Source: an uncultured Hyphomicrobiales bacterium
Lineage (GTDB): Bacteria > Pseudomonadota > Alphaproteobacteria > Rhizobiales > Beijerinckiaceae
DNA length: 62,675 nt
Reading direction: 5' to 3'
Assembly: GCA_903861645.1 (NCBI GenBank)
Contig: CAIOVE010000036.1
Location: forward strand, 1-62,675
Both the position numbers and the translations under genes were made by a program. This document shows, one piece after another, positions 1 to 8,749 of this stretch (its first letter is position 1; each line of letters opens with the position of its first letter). Below the pieces are notes generated by a model, which did no database searches, was not told where the DNA came from, and saw only the letters and a program-made list of their open reading frames with translations.

Positions 1-662
1 AATATGAGCGCGCCTGGCGCCTGTCCGCGGTTATTGGGATTTTGACGACCGTCCTGTGCGCGGCCTCGGGGGCCGCTATCGTGTCTTTTGGATCGGTTGT
101 CACGCATTATTGGACGGGCGACCCAACTCTGTTTTCCTTGAACATGGCGCTACTGATGCTCGCGCCCATGCTGCTCGTGGCGCCGCTGCAGCAGCCGGTA
201 TCCATGCTTCAATTCGCCAACATGACATTTGCGCCCGGCTTGCAGCGTCTTTTGCAGATCATACTCGGGCCGGCTTTTTGCCTTGCCGGACAGTATGTGG
301 CGGGAGCCTCGGGCTTGGTGGCGGGCTTGGCGATCGCGGAAGTCGTGGCTTACTGGTCAGTCGTGAGCGTGATTGCTCGGATCGACTTTTTCAAGGGCTT
401 CGCCAAATACGCGTTTGTATCGCTCGCCGCGGGTGTGGGCGCGTTTGTCTGGAGCGTCGCCGCGGGTGAGGCCTTGATGCGTTTTTATCCTTCGATCGGC
501 ATTACCGCGATGTTTGCAAAGGCCGCTATTTGGACGCTTATCACGGTGATTCCGCTGGGTTACGCTTGTCTGCCTAAACCAACGCGGGTTCGGATGCTTG
601 CGCATGTCCGCGCCATCGCTGCAAGGGCGTTTGGCGCTCTAAATCGAAGCGGGTCGACTTGA
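1..662 (+). CDS. Polysaccharide flippase-like membrane protein, C-terminal part (5' truncated)
   Basis: The frame is open from the left edge, so only about 220 C-terminal residues are visible. They form five to six hydrophobic segments with short basic loops (an R-A-W-R start, an R-V-R-M-L-A-H-V-R tail), as in Wzx/MATE-like exporters that flip lipid-linked sugar units across the inner membrane. The neighbouring glycosyltransferase and methyltransferase fit a surface-polysaccharide cluster. A TTG at 42 lies in frame but is unlikely to be the start, because family members are about 400-500 residues. The exact family is inferred from hydrophobicity and context. Confidence 0.6.
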   Translation, partial: YERAWRLSAVIGILTTVLCAASGAAIVSFGSVVTHYWTGDPTLFSLNMALLMLAPMLLVAPLQQPVSMLQFANMTFAPGLQRLLQIILGPAFCLAGQYVAGASGLVAGLAIAEVVAYWSVVSVIARIDFFKGFAKYAFVSLAAGVGAFVWSVAAGEALMRFYPSIGITAMFAKAAIWTLITVIPLGYACLPKPTRVRMLAHVRAIAARAFGALNRSGST

Positions 663-749
663 GGGAATGAAATCAATAGCGAACACGCGAGGGCGCTTCC
701 GTTTGATCGTTGTTCGCGGCTTTAGCCAATCCCTCGGCCTTATCCCTTA

Positions 750-1559
750 ATGCGAGTGGATGAAATGTTCTTCGCGATCTCGAAAATCGCCTGGCTGTTT
801 CTGGACCCGCCGACGCTACTTCTGTTTCTCGCCTGCTGCGGTCTGGTGGCCGCGCGCCTGGGACGCGCGCGAGCGGGGCGGGTCTTGCTGATCGCATCCG
901 TGTTTTCACTGGCGGGGATGTCCTTTTTCCCTGTCGGCGAAATGTTGATGAAGCAACTGGAAGACCGATTTCCAGCTTATGTCGACGACGGGTCGGCCGT
1001 GGATGGTCTGATTGTTCTCGGCGGCGCGATCGACCCCGCGCTTTACATCGCGCATCCCGGTTCCGGCGTGAACGGCGCGGTGGCGCGCGTCATCGAGGCG
1101 GCGCGGCTGGCGCGAAAATATCCACGCGCCCGTGTCATTTTCTCGGGAGGCGGCGATCCGGGGGGCGGCGCGGAGGCGACCGAGGCGCATGTCGCGCGGG
1201 AACTCTTCGCCGCGCTTGGCGTCGGCGAGGATCGTCTCGAGATCGAGACTGAATCACGCAACACATATGATAATGCCATCATGAGCGGAAAAATCGCCAA
1301 CGCCCGGCAAGGCGAGCGCTGGCTCATGCTGACGTCCGCTTTCCACATGCCGCGAGCGATGGGCGCGTTTCGCGCCGCGGATTTCGACGTGCGGCCCTAT
1401 CCCGTTGATTACCGGGCCATGGTCGGCAGGGGCGCGTGGCGAATCTTGCCGGGCGCGGTCAACGGGTTGACCTTCGCCAGTATCGCCATTCACGAATGTC
1501 TCGGCATGATCGCTTATCGTCTGACCGGGCGATCCAGCGCGTTTTACCCGTCGCCCTAG
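750..1559 (+). CDS. YdcF family (DUF218) membrane-anchored protein
   Basis: 269 residues. Two hydrophobic segments (about 18-35 and 42-60) precede a soluble alpha/beta domain with the family's landmarks: L-I-V-L-G-G-A, an S-G-G-G turn, an acidic E-T-E-S-R-N-T-Y-D-N-A segment and T-S-A-F-H-M-P-R-A. The layout matches ElyC/SanA-like proteins, which are linked to envelope carbon-lipid metabolism in enterobacteria; the substrate here is unknown. It ends 4 bases inside the convergent glycosyltransferase. An alternative ATG lies at 765; 750 is kept as the longer form. Confidence 0.8.
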   Translation: MRVDEMFFAISKIAWLFLDPPTLLLFLACCGLVAARLGRARAGRVLLIASVFSLAGMSFFPVGEMLMKQLEDRFPAYVDDGSAVDGLIVLGGAIDPALYIAHPGSGVNGAVARVIEAARLARKYPRARVIFSGGGDPGGGAEATEAHVARELFAALGVGEDRLEIETESRNTYDNAIMSGKIANARQGERWLMLTSAFHMPRAMGAFRAADFDVRPYPVDYRAMVGRGAWRILPGAVNGLTFASIAIHECLGMIAYRLTGRSSAFYPSP

Positions 1560-2626
1560 CGGCCCGAGACGAACGGATCGAGGATCGCGAGAAAACGATC
1601 CTTGAAGCGTGAAAATCGGAAATGCTCGCGCCATCGCGCGAGCCCGTTCTCGCCCATGCGGCGTCGCTGATCCGCGTTCGTCAAAAGCTCGATCAACCGG
1701 TCCGGTAGTTCGTTCTTCCGTTCAAGGGAAACGTTGAAGCCGGTCTCGCCGTCGACGTTGACCTCCTGACCGGCGTCGTGAACCGACGCGATAACCGGCA
1801 CTGATCGCCACATCGCCTCGATATAAACGAGTCCGAATCCCTCGCCGCGGCTGGGCATCGCGAACACGCTGGCGCGATTCCACAACGCGTCCATCTCCGC
1901 CTCCGGCACGAAACCCAGAATGTCGATGGAAGCTGCGGCGGGCGAGGCGGCGACGCGCGCGCGCAGCGCGTCGAGGCCCGAGCCCGCTCCGGCGATCATC
2001 AGGCGCGCGTCCGGCGCGGCGCGGATCACGCTTGGCCATGCGTCGACCAGTTCGTCGTGGCCCTTGTAGCCTTCGTCCAGCGAAATGCGGCCCAGAATGA
2101 GCACGGTTGGCGGCCCGTCGCGCGCGACGGGCGCGGCTGGTTCATCCTGTTCCGTCGCTAGCCAGCACCGGCGCCCTTGGGGCAGCGGCCCAAGCTTTTC
2201 TTGCGCGCGGTCCAGGGTGAAGGCGCTGTTGGCGATGATCAGCCGGGAGCCTTTGATCGCGGCAATATAGTCCGCCCGCGGCGCCGGTTCGCCCCAGACC
2301 TCGACGCCATGAATCCAGACGCCGTAGGGGGCGGACAGGAACGGCAGCGCCCGCCCGGCGCGCGCCAGCCCGGCGGTGGCGTAAAGGGCGGGTCTTCCGG
2401 CGGGCAGGGCCGACGCGAGACATCGGGCCGCGAACCCGATCTTGCCGCCGTTCATCGCCTTGACGGGGCGTCCCGCCAGGCTCGCCGGCGGCTTGTCGAG
2501 AAAGCTGATCAGATCGGGTTCATAGCCGCCCTCGATCATCGCGAGCGCGCACAGACGGGAAACCCGGCCAATGCCATCGTTGGTCGCGGTGAAATTCGTG
2601 GCGCCAAAGGTGACGCGGGCGGTCAT
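1556..2626 (-). CDS. Glycosyltransferase family 4 protein
   Basis: 356 residues with a GT-B fold. The N-terminal half is the variable acceptor domain. The C-terminal half carries V-L-I-L-G-R-I-S, G-A-G-S-G and the nucleotide-sugar E-x7-E signature (G-E-G-F-G-L-V-Y-I-E-A). It should transfer a sugar from a nucleotide donor to a cell-surface glycan or lipid carrier in the cytoplasm. Its ATG overlaps the stop of the upstream methyltransferase (ATGA at 2623-2626 on the complement), so the two are translationally coupled. Substrate cannot be told from sequence. Confidence 0.85.
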   Translation of the reverse strand: MTARVTFGATNFTATNDGIGRVSRLCALAMIEGGYEPDLISFLDKPPASLAGRPVKAMNGGKIGFAARCLASALPAGRPALYATAGLARAGRALPFLSAPYGVWIHGVEVWGEPAPRADYIAAIKGSRLIIANSAFTLDRAQEKLGPLPQGRRCWLATEQDEPAAPVARDGPPTVLILGRISLDEGYKGHDELVDAWPSVIRAAPDARLMIAGAGSGLDALRARVAASPAAASIDILGFVPEAEMDALWNRASVFAMPSRGEGFGLVYIEAMWRSVPVIASVHDAGQEVNVDGETGFNVSLERKNELPDRLIELLTNADQRRRMGENGLARWREHFRFSRFKDRFLAILDPFVSGR

Positions 2627-3315
2627 CAGGCCCGCTCGCAGGCGATCAAAAAGAGATTATCCGCGAGATCGGGGCGTCCGACGCTCCGCGCGATTGGCGA
2701 TAGCAGGGGCGCGGGCGCATAATATTGCAGGGAAGCGATCCTGAAACCGCGTCGGGAAAGTCCGGCCTCGACCTCGCCGACGTGGGGCGTGTTCCTGACA
2801 TAGGCGTAGTAGGCAGGCCGGCCCGTGATCGTATGGGCCAGTCGCTCGGCCTTGCGATAAAGGCTGGCGCCATTCGGCATGGAAAAGAGGATGACGCCGT
2901 CCGGCTTCAGCGCCGCGGCCAGCCAGTCGAACGAAGCCCAGTAATCATCGACGTATTCGAGGACGCTCGAACACAGGATGATGTCGAACGCGCGGCCGCC
3001 CAGAACGGTCTTGTCGCCCAGCGGCGCCACGGCGAAGGTAGTGTTCGACAGGTTCGCGCGCGCCTTGCGGGCGTTCGCGATGGCGATCATTTCCGCGCTC
3101 GCGTCGAAACCGAGCACCGAACGGGCCGTACGGGCGGCGATTTCGGAAAACACGCCCGAACCGCAGCCGGCGTCCAGGACATCGGATTCCGCGTTCACAT
3201 ACAGCAGCAGCAGCTCGCTCCAGCGCTGAAAACGCTCCTGAAACGAGGGGGAGTGTGAATACTTGGCGTCGAAATCCGTCGCGATTCTAGAATGCCAGTC
3301 CACCGCGTCCGTCAT
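2626..3315 (-). CDS. Class I SAM-dependent methyltransferase
   Basis: 229 residues from the ATG at 3315. The frame stays open upstream to 3636, but that part looks like non-coding sequence (basic, low complexity). Motif I reads V-L-D-A-G-C-G-S-G and an acidic residue follows in L-G-F-D-A-S; a post-motif I-L-C-S-S-V-L-E-Y sits where UbiE/Coq5-like enzymes place theirs. It is the first gene of a two-gene operon with the GT4 enzyme and probably methylates a sugar or lipid-linked intermediate. That role is inferred from the neighbours. Confidence 0.8.
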   Translation of the reverse strand: MTDAVDWHSRIATDFDAKYSHSPSFQERFQRWSELLLLYVNAESDVLDAGCGSGVFSEIAARTARSVLGFDASAEMIAIANARKARANLSNTTFAVAPLGDKTVLGGRAFDIILCSSVLEYVDDYWASFDWLAAALKPDGVILFSMPNGASLYRKAERLAHTITGRPAYYAYVRNTPHVGEVEAGLSRRGFRIASLQYYAPAPLLSPIARSVGRPDLADNLFLIACERA

Positions 3316-3487
3316 GTCACGGCCCTTTTTCAACAAGTATAAATGATCGCGCGTCCAGCATTTCTGATGCCGCGCGGGCGTGTTAGCAGACTTTGGCGGG
3401 GATGTCCTGCGTTCGGCGACGCACGCCTTTCCATGCGTCGCGGGGTTTGACTTGGCGTGGGAACCCGGTTTCCCGCGGCCGCGCGAC

Positions 3488-3516
3488 TTGTCCGCCGGCC
3501 CGGCTTCCCCTATAAG
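3488..3516 (+). promoter_or_regulatory. Putative sigma-70 promoter of rplY
   Basis: TTGTCC, a 17-base spacer, then TATAAG, about 70 bases before the rplY start. It is one of the best -35/-10 pairs in the window and sits in an otherwise featureless 268-base gap between the methyltransferase and rplY. A GAAAGGA ribosome binding site lies just before the rplY ATG. Confidence 0.55.
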
Positions 3517-3583
3517 CCCGCCGCGCGACCCATTCCGACACCCCTGGAGGCGGGGCCGCGTTTTCTCATGAAAGGACACCGAT

Positions 3584-4240
3584 ATGGCAGCGGCAATCAA
3601 GCAGCTCGCGGCCACGGTTCGCGACGGGACTGGCAAGGGGGCCGCCCGCAGCGTACGCCGTGAAGGCCGTGTACCAGGCGTGATCTACGGGGGCGGCGAC
3701 GCTCCGCAGGCGATCAGCCTCGATTACAAGTCACTCAACACGCTCATCTACGCCGGGCACTTCCTGACGACGATTTTCGACATCGACGTCGGCGGCAAGG
3801 TCGAGCGGGCGATTCCGCGCGACTACCAGCTGGATGTCGTCTCCGACAAGCCCATGCATGTTGACTTCCTGCGCCTGAAGGCCGGCTCGACGCTGCGCGT
3901 CGACATTCCCGTGCACTTCATCAATCAGGACGCGTGCCCGGGCATCAAGGTCGGCGGCACGCTCAACATCGTGCACCACACCGTGGAAATGCGGGTTCCC
4001 GCGGATGCGATCCCCGAGGCGATCACCATCGACCTCGCGGGTCTCGGCATCAACGAGTCGATCCACATCTCCTCGATCAAGCTGCCCGACGGCTGCAAGC
4101 CGATCATGCGCGAGAAGGACATGACCCTCGCCACGATCGCGCCGCCGACGACCTACAAGGAAGAGGCTTCGGCGGCTCCCGCCGCCGCCGCGGCGGCTCC
4201 CGCCGCTGGCGCGAAGGCCGCGCCCGCCGCCAAGAAGTAA
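3584..4240 (+). CDS. rplY: 50S ribosomal protein L25 (general stress protein Ctc type)
   Basis: 218 residues, the long CTC/TL5 form. The N-terminal 5S-rRNA-binding beta barrel (about 1-95; [10 protein letters not shown]) is followed by a TL5-like beta domain (about 100-190) and an Ala/Pro/Lys-rich tail of about 25 residues. It binds 5S rRNA at the central protuberance of the large subunit. The start has GAAAGGA upstream at proper spacing. It precedes pth by 69 bases, a common rplY-pth pairing, with a strong hairpin in the gap. Confidence 0.95.
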   Translation: MAAAIKQLAATVRDGTGKGAARSVRREGRVPGVIYGGGDAPQAISLDYKSLNTLIYAGHFLTTIFDIDVGGKVERAIPRDYQLDVVSDKPMHVDFLRLKAGSTLRVDIPVHFINQDACPGIKVGGTLNIVHHTVEMRVPADAIPEAITIDLAGLGINESIHISSIKLPDGCKPIMREKDMTLATIAPPTTYKEEASAAPAAAAAAPAAGAKAAPAAKK

Positions 4241-4247
4241 TCGGGAT

Positions 4248-4276
4248 TTCCCCCGCGCCTTCCCGGCGCGGGGGAA
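4248..4276 (+). promoter_or_regulatory. Stem-loop between rplY and pth
   Basis: Perfect 12-base arms (4248-4259 and 4265-4276; C-rich then G-rich) around a 5-base loop, directly after the rplY stop. There is no T-run, so it is more likely an mRNA-stabilising or partially attenuating element than a full terminator. It could allow more L25 than Pth to be made from one transcript. Confidence 0.55.
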
Positions 4277-4309
4277 TGACCTCCGGCGGCCGCCCGAACG
4301 GAACCGTCC

Positions 4310-4912
4310 ATGCTGCTCCTCGTCGGCCTCGGCAATCCCGGACGGGAATACGCCGGCAATCGCCACAATATCGGTTTCATGGCCATCGACGCGCTCGCGC
4401 GCGAACATGGTTTTTCGCCCTTTCGCGCCCGTTTTCAGGGCCGCGTCGCCGAGGGCTCCATCGCCGGCGAGAAGGCGATCCTGCTGAAGCCGGAAACCTA
4501 TATGAACGACAGCGGCCGCGCGGTCGCGGAGGCCGTTCGCTTCCACAAGATGTCGCTCGGCCAGATCGTGGTGTTTCACGATGAACTCGACCTTGCGCCG
4601 GGCAAGCTGCGGGTCAAGGTCGGCGGCGGCGACGCGGGCCACAATGGCCTGCGCTCCATCACCAGCCACATGACCCGCGATTACCGCCGGGTGCGTCTCG
4701 GCATTGGCCACCCCGGCGACAAGTCGCTGGTTCACTCCTACGTCCTCAACGATTTCGGCAAGGGCGAGCGCGCCTGGGTCGAGACCCTGTGCGACGCCAT
4801 CGCGCGCAACGCCAGTTTGCTGGTCGCGGGCGATGACGCCGGCTTCCAGAACCGGGTCCATCTCGCCATGGCCGCGGCGGGGTTCGGCGAGGTCAAGCCG
4901 CTCGGCGGCTGA
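4310..4912 (+). CDS. pth: Peptidyl-tRNA hydrolase
   Basis: 200 residues. Cleaves the ester bond of peptidyl-tRNAs that fall off stalled ribosomes and recycles the tRNA. The signature G-L-G-N-P-G-R-E-Y appears at the N-terminus and the catalytic His lies in N-R-H-N-I-G-F. The substrate-binding Asn is in T-Y-M-N-D-S-G and the His/Asp pair in F-H-D-E-L-D, followed by [10 protein letters not shown]. All active-site positions are intact. Probably co-transcribed with rplY. Confidence 0.96.
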   Translation: MLLLVGLGNPGREYAGNRHNIGFMAIDALAREHGFSPFRARFQGRVAEGSIAGEKAILLKPETYMNDSGRAVAEAVRFHKMSLGQIVVFHDELDLAPGKLRVKVGGGDAGHNGLRSITSHMTRDYRRVRLGIGHPGDKSLVHSYVLNDFGKGERAWVETLCDAIARNASLLVAGDDAGFQNRVHLAMAAAGFGEVKPLGG

Positions 4913-5328
4913 GGCGCGGCACGTGGCCGCGGGCAGTCGTGTCGACGCCTGTGTCCCGTGGATTTCGATTGATTTTCCCGATCGACCCAAGCTGGACAGC
5001 GTCGCGGATCGCCCTTAGCCTGATCGTCTCGCCATGAATCAGGTGCCAGCCAGGTTCACGTCGCCGTTGTCCGGCGCGCGGCGAAGCCATTGGCGCGGGC
5101 GACGGGGGACTGGCCACGCGAACGCTTGAATTTCAGGGCCTTGCGGTCGCCATCGCGATCTATCTGGCGTCGGCTGTCCTCGCCGCGCCGGCGCGCGGGC
5201 GTCGGCTCTGGCTGGTCTATCCGGCCTGCCTGCTGGCCGCGGCGCTGGGGGCCGTCGCCGATCTCGCGGCGATCCTCCAGACGACGGATATCGGCGCCAT
5301 TCTGCCTCTCGGCCTGCTCGCCACGGGC
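4913..5328 (+). other. Gap before the hydrogenase-like operon, probably partly coding
   Basis: 416 bases between pth and the first recognised start of the hyf-like operon. From 5038 the hyfB frame is open, and 5110-5328 translates into a hydrophobic stretch like the first membrane helices of HyfB/HycC. There is no ATG, GTG or TTG in that frame before 5329. I saw no clear promoter, sigma-54 site or operator in 4913-5037. Confidence 0.5.
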
Positions 5329-7128
5329 TTGCGCCTGCGGCTCGACCCGCTTGCCGCCTTTTTCGGCCTGATCGTCAATATCGGCGTCGCCGCGGCGTCT
5401 GTTTACGGCCTCGGTCTCGATCGCGACCATGAACTGTCGCCCCGCGTGGAGCCCTTGTTTCCGGCCTTCGCGGCGGCGATGAATCTCGTTCTGATCGCCG
5501 ACGACGTCTATTCCTTTCTGTTTTTCTGGGAACTGATGTCGCTGTCGTCTTGGGCGCTGGTGGTGGCGCGCCACGACGACCCCGCCAATCGCCACGCCGG
5601 GCATGTCTATCTCGTCATGGCGGCGATCGGCACGATGGCGCTCTTGCTGGCCTTCGCCGGGCTTGCCGGTGGCGCGGGCGATCTTGCCTTCGCGAGCCTG
5701 CGGGCCGCGCCGCGCGCGCCCTATGTGGCGGGTCTCGTGCTCGTCGCGGCGCTGGTCGGCGCGGGCTCAAAGGCGGGCCTCGCGCCATTGCACGCGTGGT
5801 TGCCGCTCGCCCATCCCGCCGCGCCCAGTCACGTCTCCGCGCTGATGAGCGGTGTGATGACCAAGGTCGCGATCTACGCGGTTATTCGCATTATTTTCGA
5901 TCTGCTCGGCGCGCCGGCATGGTGGTGGTCGCTACCGTTGCTGGCGCTGGGCGCCGCGACCGCCGCGCTCGGCTTGCTCTACGCATTGTTCGACAACGAT
6001 CTGAAGCGCGTGCTCGCCTATTCGACGGTCGAGAACATCGGCGTGATTTTCGTCGCGCTCGGTCTGGCGCTGGCGTTTCGCGCCACGGGCCTGGAAGGCT
6101 CCGCCGCCGTGGCGCTGGCGGCGGGTCTGCTGCACGCGCTCAATCACTCGTGGTTCAAGTCGCTTTTGTTTCTCGGCGCTGGCGCCGTGCTGCACGCCAC
6201 CGGCAAGCGCGATTTCGATGGGCTTGGCGGAATGATCCACAACATGCCGAAAACCGCCGCCTTCTGGCTGGTGGGCGCCATGTCGATCGCGGCGCTGCCG
6301 CCCTTCAACGGCTTCGTGTCCGAATGGCTGCTGTTTCAGGCGGTGCTGACGGGACCGAGCTTTCCGGTTCCGGTCCTGCGCTTTCTCTCGCCCGTGGTCG
6401 GCGCCCTGCTGGCGCTCGCCGCCGCGCTGGCCGCGGCCTGCTTCGTGCGCGCGTTCGGCGTCGCTTTTCTGGGGCGTCCGCGCGACCCGGCGACGGCCAA
6501 CGCCCACGAGGCGCCGCGCGCGCAACTCATCGCCATGGGCGCGCTCGCCGCGCTGTGTCTCGCCGGCGGATTGTTCGGCGGCGTGATCGTTCAGATCATC
6601 AAGCCGATCCTCGTGGCTTTCGCGGGCGCGGCCTTGCCAGGCATGGACGCCGGGCCGACGCCCTTCTCGCTCGTCGCCTTTTCGGCGGCGCGCAGCACCT
6701 ACGACGCGCCAACCGTCGCCGCCTTTCTGCTGGCGTCGGGCTGCCTCTCCACGTGGTGCGCGCATCGCCTGTCGAGCCGGCGCACCCGGCGCGCGCCGGC
6801 GTGGGATTGCGGCTTTCCCGAGCCCTCGCCGCGCACCCAATACACGGCGTCGAGCTTCAGCCAGCCGCTGCGACGCGTGTATGGCGGGCTGTTGTTCGGC
6901 GCGGTCGAGAAGGTCGACATGCCCGCGCCCGGCGACGCGAGACCGGCGCGCCTGACGGTCACGCTGCGCGATTATCTCTGGGAGTGGTTCTACCGCGCGC
7001 CGGCGCGCGCCGTGTCGCGCGTGTCGCTTTGGCTCGATCGCCTGCAATCGCTGCCCATGCGCGATTATCTGCTGATGATGTCGGGCGCGCTGATCGCCCT
7101 GCTTCTCGTCGCCGCGGGGCTTTCGTGA
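5329..7128 (+). CDS. hyfB: Hydrogenase-4 subunit B-like (NuoL/HyfB family) proton-pumping membrane subunit
   Basis: 599 residues from the TTG at 5329. It is an antiporter-like subunit with about 14 hydrophobic segments. Conserved functional spots are F-W-E-L-M-S-L (charged Glu in a helix), K-A-G-L-A-P-L-H-A-W-L-P-L-A-H-P-A-A-P-S, the N-D-L-K-R-V-L-A-Y-S-T broken helix, and L-N-H-S-W-F-K-S. The C-terminal W-D-C-G-F segment followed by Q-Y-T is typical of HyfB/HycC. The start is doubtful: upstream in-frame sequence (from a CTG at 5110) reads as further membrane helices. Its stop overlaps the next ATG. It would couple electron transfer in the complex to ion movement. Confidence 0.85.
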   Translation: MRLRLDPLAAFFGLIVNIGVAAASVYGLGLDRDHELSPRVEPLFPAFAAAMNLVLIADDVYSFLFFWELMSLSSWALVVARHDDPANRHAGHVYLVMAAIGTMALLLAFAGLAGGAGDLAFASLRAAPRAPYVAGLVLVAALVGAGSKAGLAPLHAWLPLAHPAAPSHVSALMSGVMTKVAIYAVIRIIFDLLGAPAWWWSLPLLALGAATAALGLLYALFDNDLKRVLAYSTVENIGVIFVALGLALAFRATGLEGSAAVALAAGLLHALNHSWFKSLLFLGAGAVLHATGKRDFDGLGGMIHNMPKTAAFWLVGAMSIAALPPFNGFVSEWLLFQAVLTGPSFPVPVLRFLSPVVGALLALAAALAAACFVRAFGVAFLGRPRDPATANAHEAPRAQLIAMGALAALCLAGGLFGGVIVQIIKPILVAFAGAALPGMDAGPTPFSLVAFSAARSTYDAPTVAAFLLASGCLSTWCAHRLSSRRTRRAPAWDCGFPEPSPRTQYTASSFSQPLRRVYGGLLFGAVEKVDMPAPGDARPARLTVTLRDYLWEWFYRAPARAVSRVSLWLDRLQSLPMRDYLLMMSGALIALLLVAAGLS

Positions 7129-8093
7129 TGCGCGAAAGCCTCGTTCTCCTCGCCGGCCAACTGGTTCAGATGGTTCTTGTCGTGCTGATCGCGCCGGGGA
7201 TCACCGGCGTCGTCCGCCGCGTCAAGGCGCGCTTCATGCGCCGCCGCGGCGCGCCGATCATTCAGCCCTATCTCGATCTCATCAAGCTCGCGCGCAAGGA
7301 ATCGGTGATCGCGGAAAACGCCTCGTGGCTGTTCCGTGGCGCGCCCTACGCGATTTTCGCCTTCACCTGGGTCGCGGCGGCGCTGGTGCCCACCTTCGCC
7401 GCGGGCCTCATGTTCAACTGGGCCGCCGATGTCGTCGCGCTTGTCGCGCTGCTGGGCGCGGCGCGCGCGCTTCTGGCGCTCGCGGGCATGGATATCGGCA
7501 CGAGTTTCGGCGGCATCGGCGCCTCGCGCGAAATGATGATCGCGACGCTGGCCGAGCCGGCGATGCTGATGGTGGTGCTGACGCTGGCCCTGACCGCCGG
7601 CACGACGCGCCTGCCGGAGGTCGCGAGCTTTCTCATCTCCGCGCCCTTCGCGGTGCGCGCCTCGCTGGCGCTGGCGCTCTTCGCGTTTCTCATCGTCGCG
7701 CTGGCCGAGAACGCGCGGATACCCGTCGACAATCCCGCCACCCATCTCGAACTCACCATGGTGCACGAAGCCATGGTGCTCGAATATTCAGGCCGTCATC
7801 TCGCGATGATCGAACTCGCCGCGCAACTGAAGCTGGTGCTCTATCTGTCGCTGATCATTTGTCTCTTCGCGCCGTTCGGCAAGGCGGCGGCCGAGGCGAG
7901 CCCGCTGATCTGGGCGCTGGGCGCGACGACGCTGTTTCTCAAGCTTGTCGCTGGCGCGATGATGCTGGGCGCGTGGGAGGTCAGCATCGCCAAGATGCGC
8001 GTGTTCCGCGTGCCGGAATTTCTGGGCGGCGCCTTCGTGTTCGCGTTCATCGCGATCCTGCTCGCCTTCCTGACGGGGGAGGCGCTCCAGTGA
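7128..8093 (+). CDS. hyfC: Hydrogenase-4 subunit C-like (NuoH/HycD family) membrane anchor
   Basis: 321 residues. NuoH-type subunit that holds the peripheral arm on the membrane. The cytoplasmic loop near residue 30-60 (V-K-A-R-F-M-R-R-R-G-A, Q-P-Y-L-D-L-I-K-L) and the later G-I-G-A-S-R-E-M and R-I-P-V-D-N-P-A-T-H-L-E-L-T-M-V-H-E segments are family hallmarks, including the acidic residues of the quinone-site/E-channel region. About eight hydrophobic helices. The ATG overlaps the hyfB stop and its own stop overlaps the next GTG, so translation is coupled throughout. Confidence 0.9.
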   Translation: MRESLVLLAGQLVQMVLVVLIAPGITGVVRRVKARFMRRRGAPIIQPYLDLIKLARKESVIAENASWLFRGAPYAIFAFTWVAAALVPTFAAGLMFNWAADVVALVALLGAARALLALAGMDIGTSFGGIGASREMMIATLAEPAMLMVVLTLALTAGTTRLPEVASFLISAPFAVRASLALALFAFLIVALAENARIPVDNPATHLELTMVHEAMVLEYSGRHLAMIELAAQLKLVLYLSLIICLFAPFGKAAAEASPLIWALGATTLFLKLVAGAMMLGAWEVSIAKMRVFRVPEFLGGAFVFAFIAILLAFLTGEALQ

Positions 8094-8749
8094 CGCACGC
8101 CTATGAAGTGTCGCGCTTTCTCGCCGGTCTCATGCTGCTCGCGAGCTTTTCGCTGCTCTGTCAGGACCGCCTCGCCGCGGTGCTCAACACCTTCGCCGCG
8201 CAGGCGGTGTTGCTGTCGATGGCGGTCGGTTGGGAGGCGTGGACACAGGATCGACCGCATCTGTTCATCACCGCCGCGCTCGCCTTGGGCCTCAAGGCCA
8301 TCATCATCCCCGTCGCGCTGCGCCGCATGGTCGATCGTCTCGGCCTGACGCGCGGCGTCGACAAGGTGGTCGGCGTCGGCTCGACCTTGATGATCGGCCT
8401 CGCGCTGACATCGCTGGCGCTGCTGCTCGTGTTGCGCGTCACGGCGAGCGCGGAATCCTTCACGCGCGAGGGGCTCGCGCTGGCGCTGGCCATCGTGCTG
8501 CTGGGTCTGCTGATGATGATCACTCGCCGCAGCGTCGTCACGCAGATCGTCGGTTTCATGTCGCTTGAAAATGGCTTGATCCTCGCGGCCACCGGCGCGC
8601 GCGGCATGCCGCTCGTGGTCGAGATCAGCGTCGCCTTCTCCGTGCTGATCGCCCTGCTGGTCTTCGGTGTTTTCGTTTTCGATATCCACGACCGCTTCGA
8701 GGGCGTTGGCGTCGAGGCGATCGAACGCGTGCGGGGCGACCGCGAATGA
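8090..8749 (+). CDS. hyfE: Hydrogenase-4 subunit E-like (HyfE) membrane protein
   Basis: 219 residues from a GTG at 8090 that overlaps the preceding stop (GTGA). Six to seven hydrophobic segments. The N-terminal part resembles HyfE, which is built like NuoK fused to extra helices; F-M-S-L-E-N-G-L near residue 160 is the conserved NuoK-like acidic helix. It should form part of the proton path between the NuoH- and NuoL-like subunits. Assignment rests on size, helix pattern and its fixed place between hyfC and hyfF. Confidence 0.85.
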   Translation: MTHAYEVSRFLAGLMLLASFSLLCQDRLAAVLNTFAAQAVLLSMAVGWEAWTQDRPHLFITAALALGLKAIIIPVALRRMVDRLGLTRGVDKVVGVGSTLMIGLALTSLALLLVLRVTASAESFTREGLALALAIVLLGLLMMITRRSVVTQIVGFMSLENGLILAATGARGMPLVVEISVAFSVLIALLVFGVFVFDIHDRFEGVGVEAIERVRGDRE

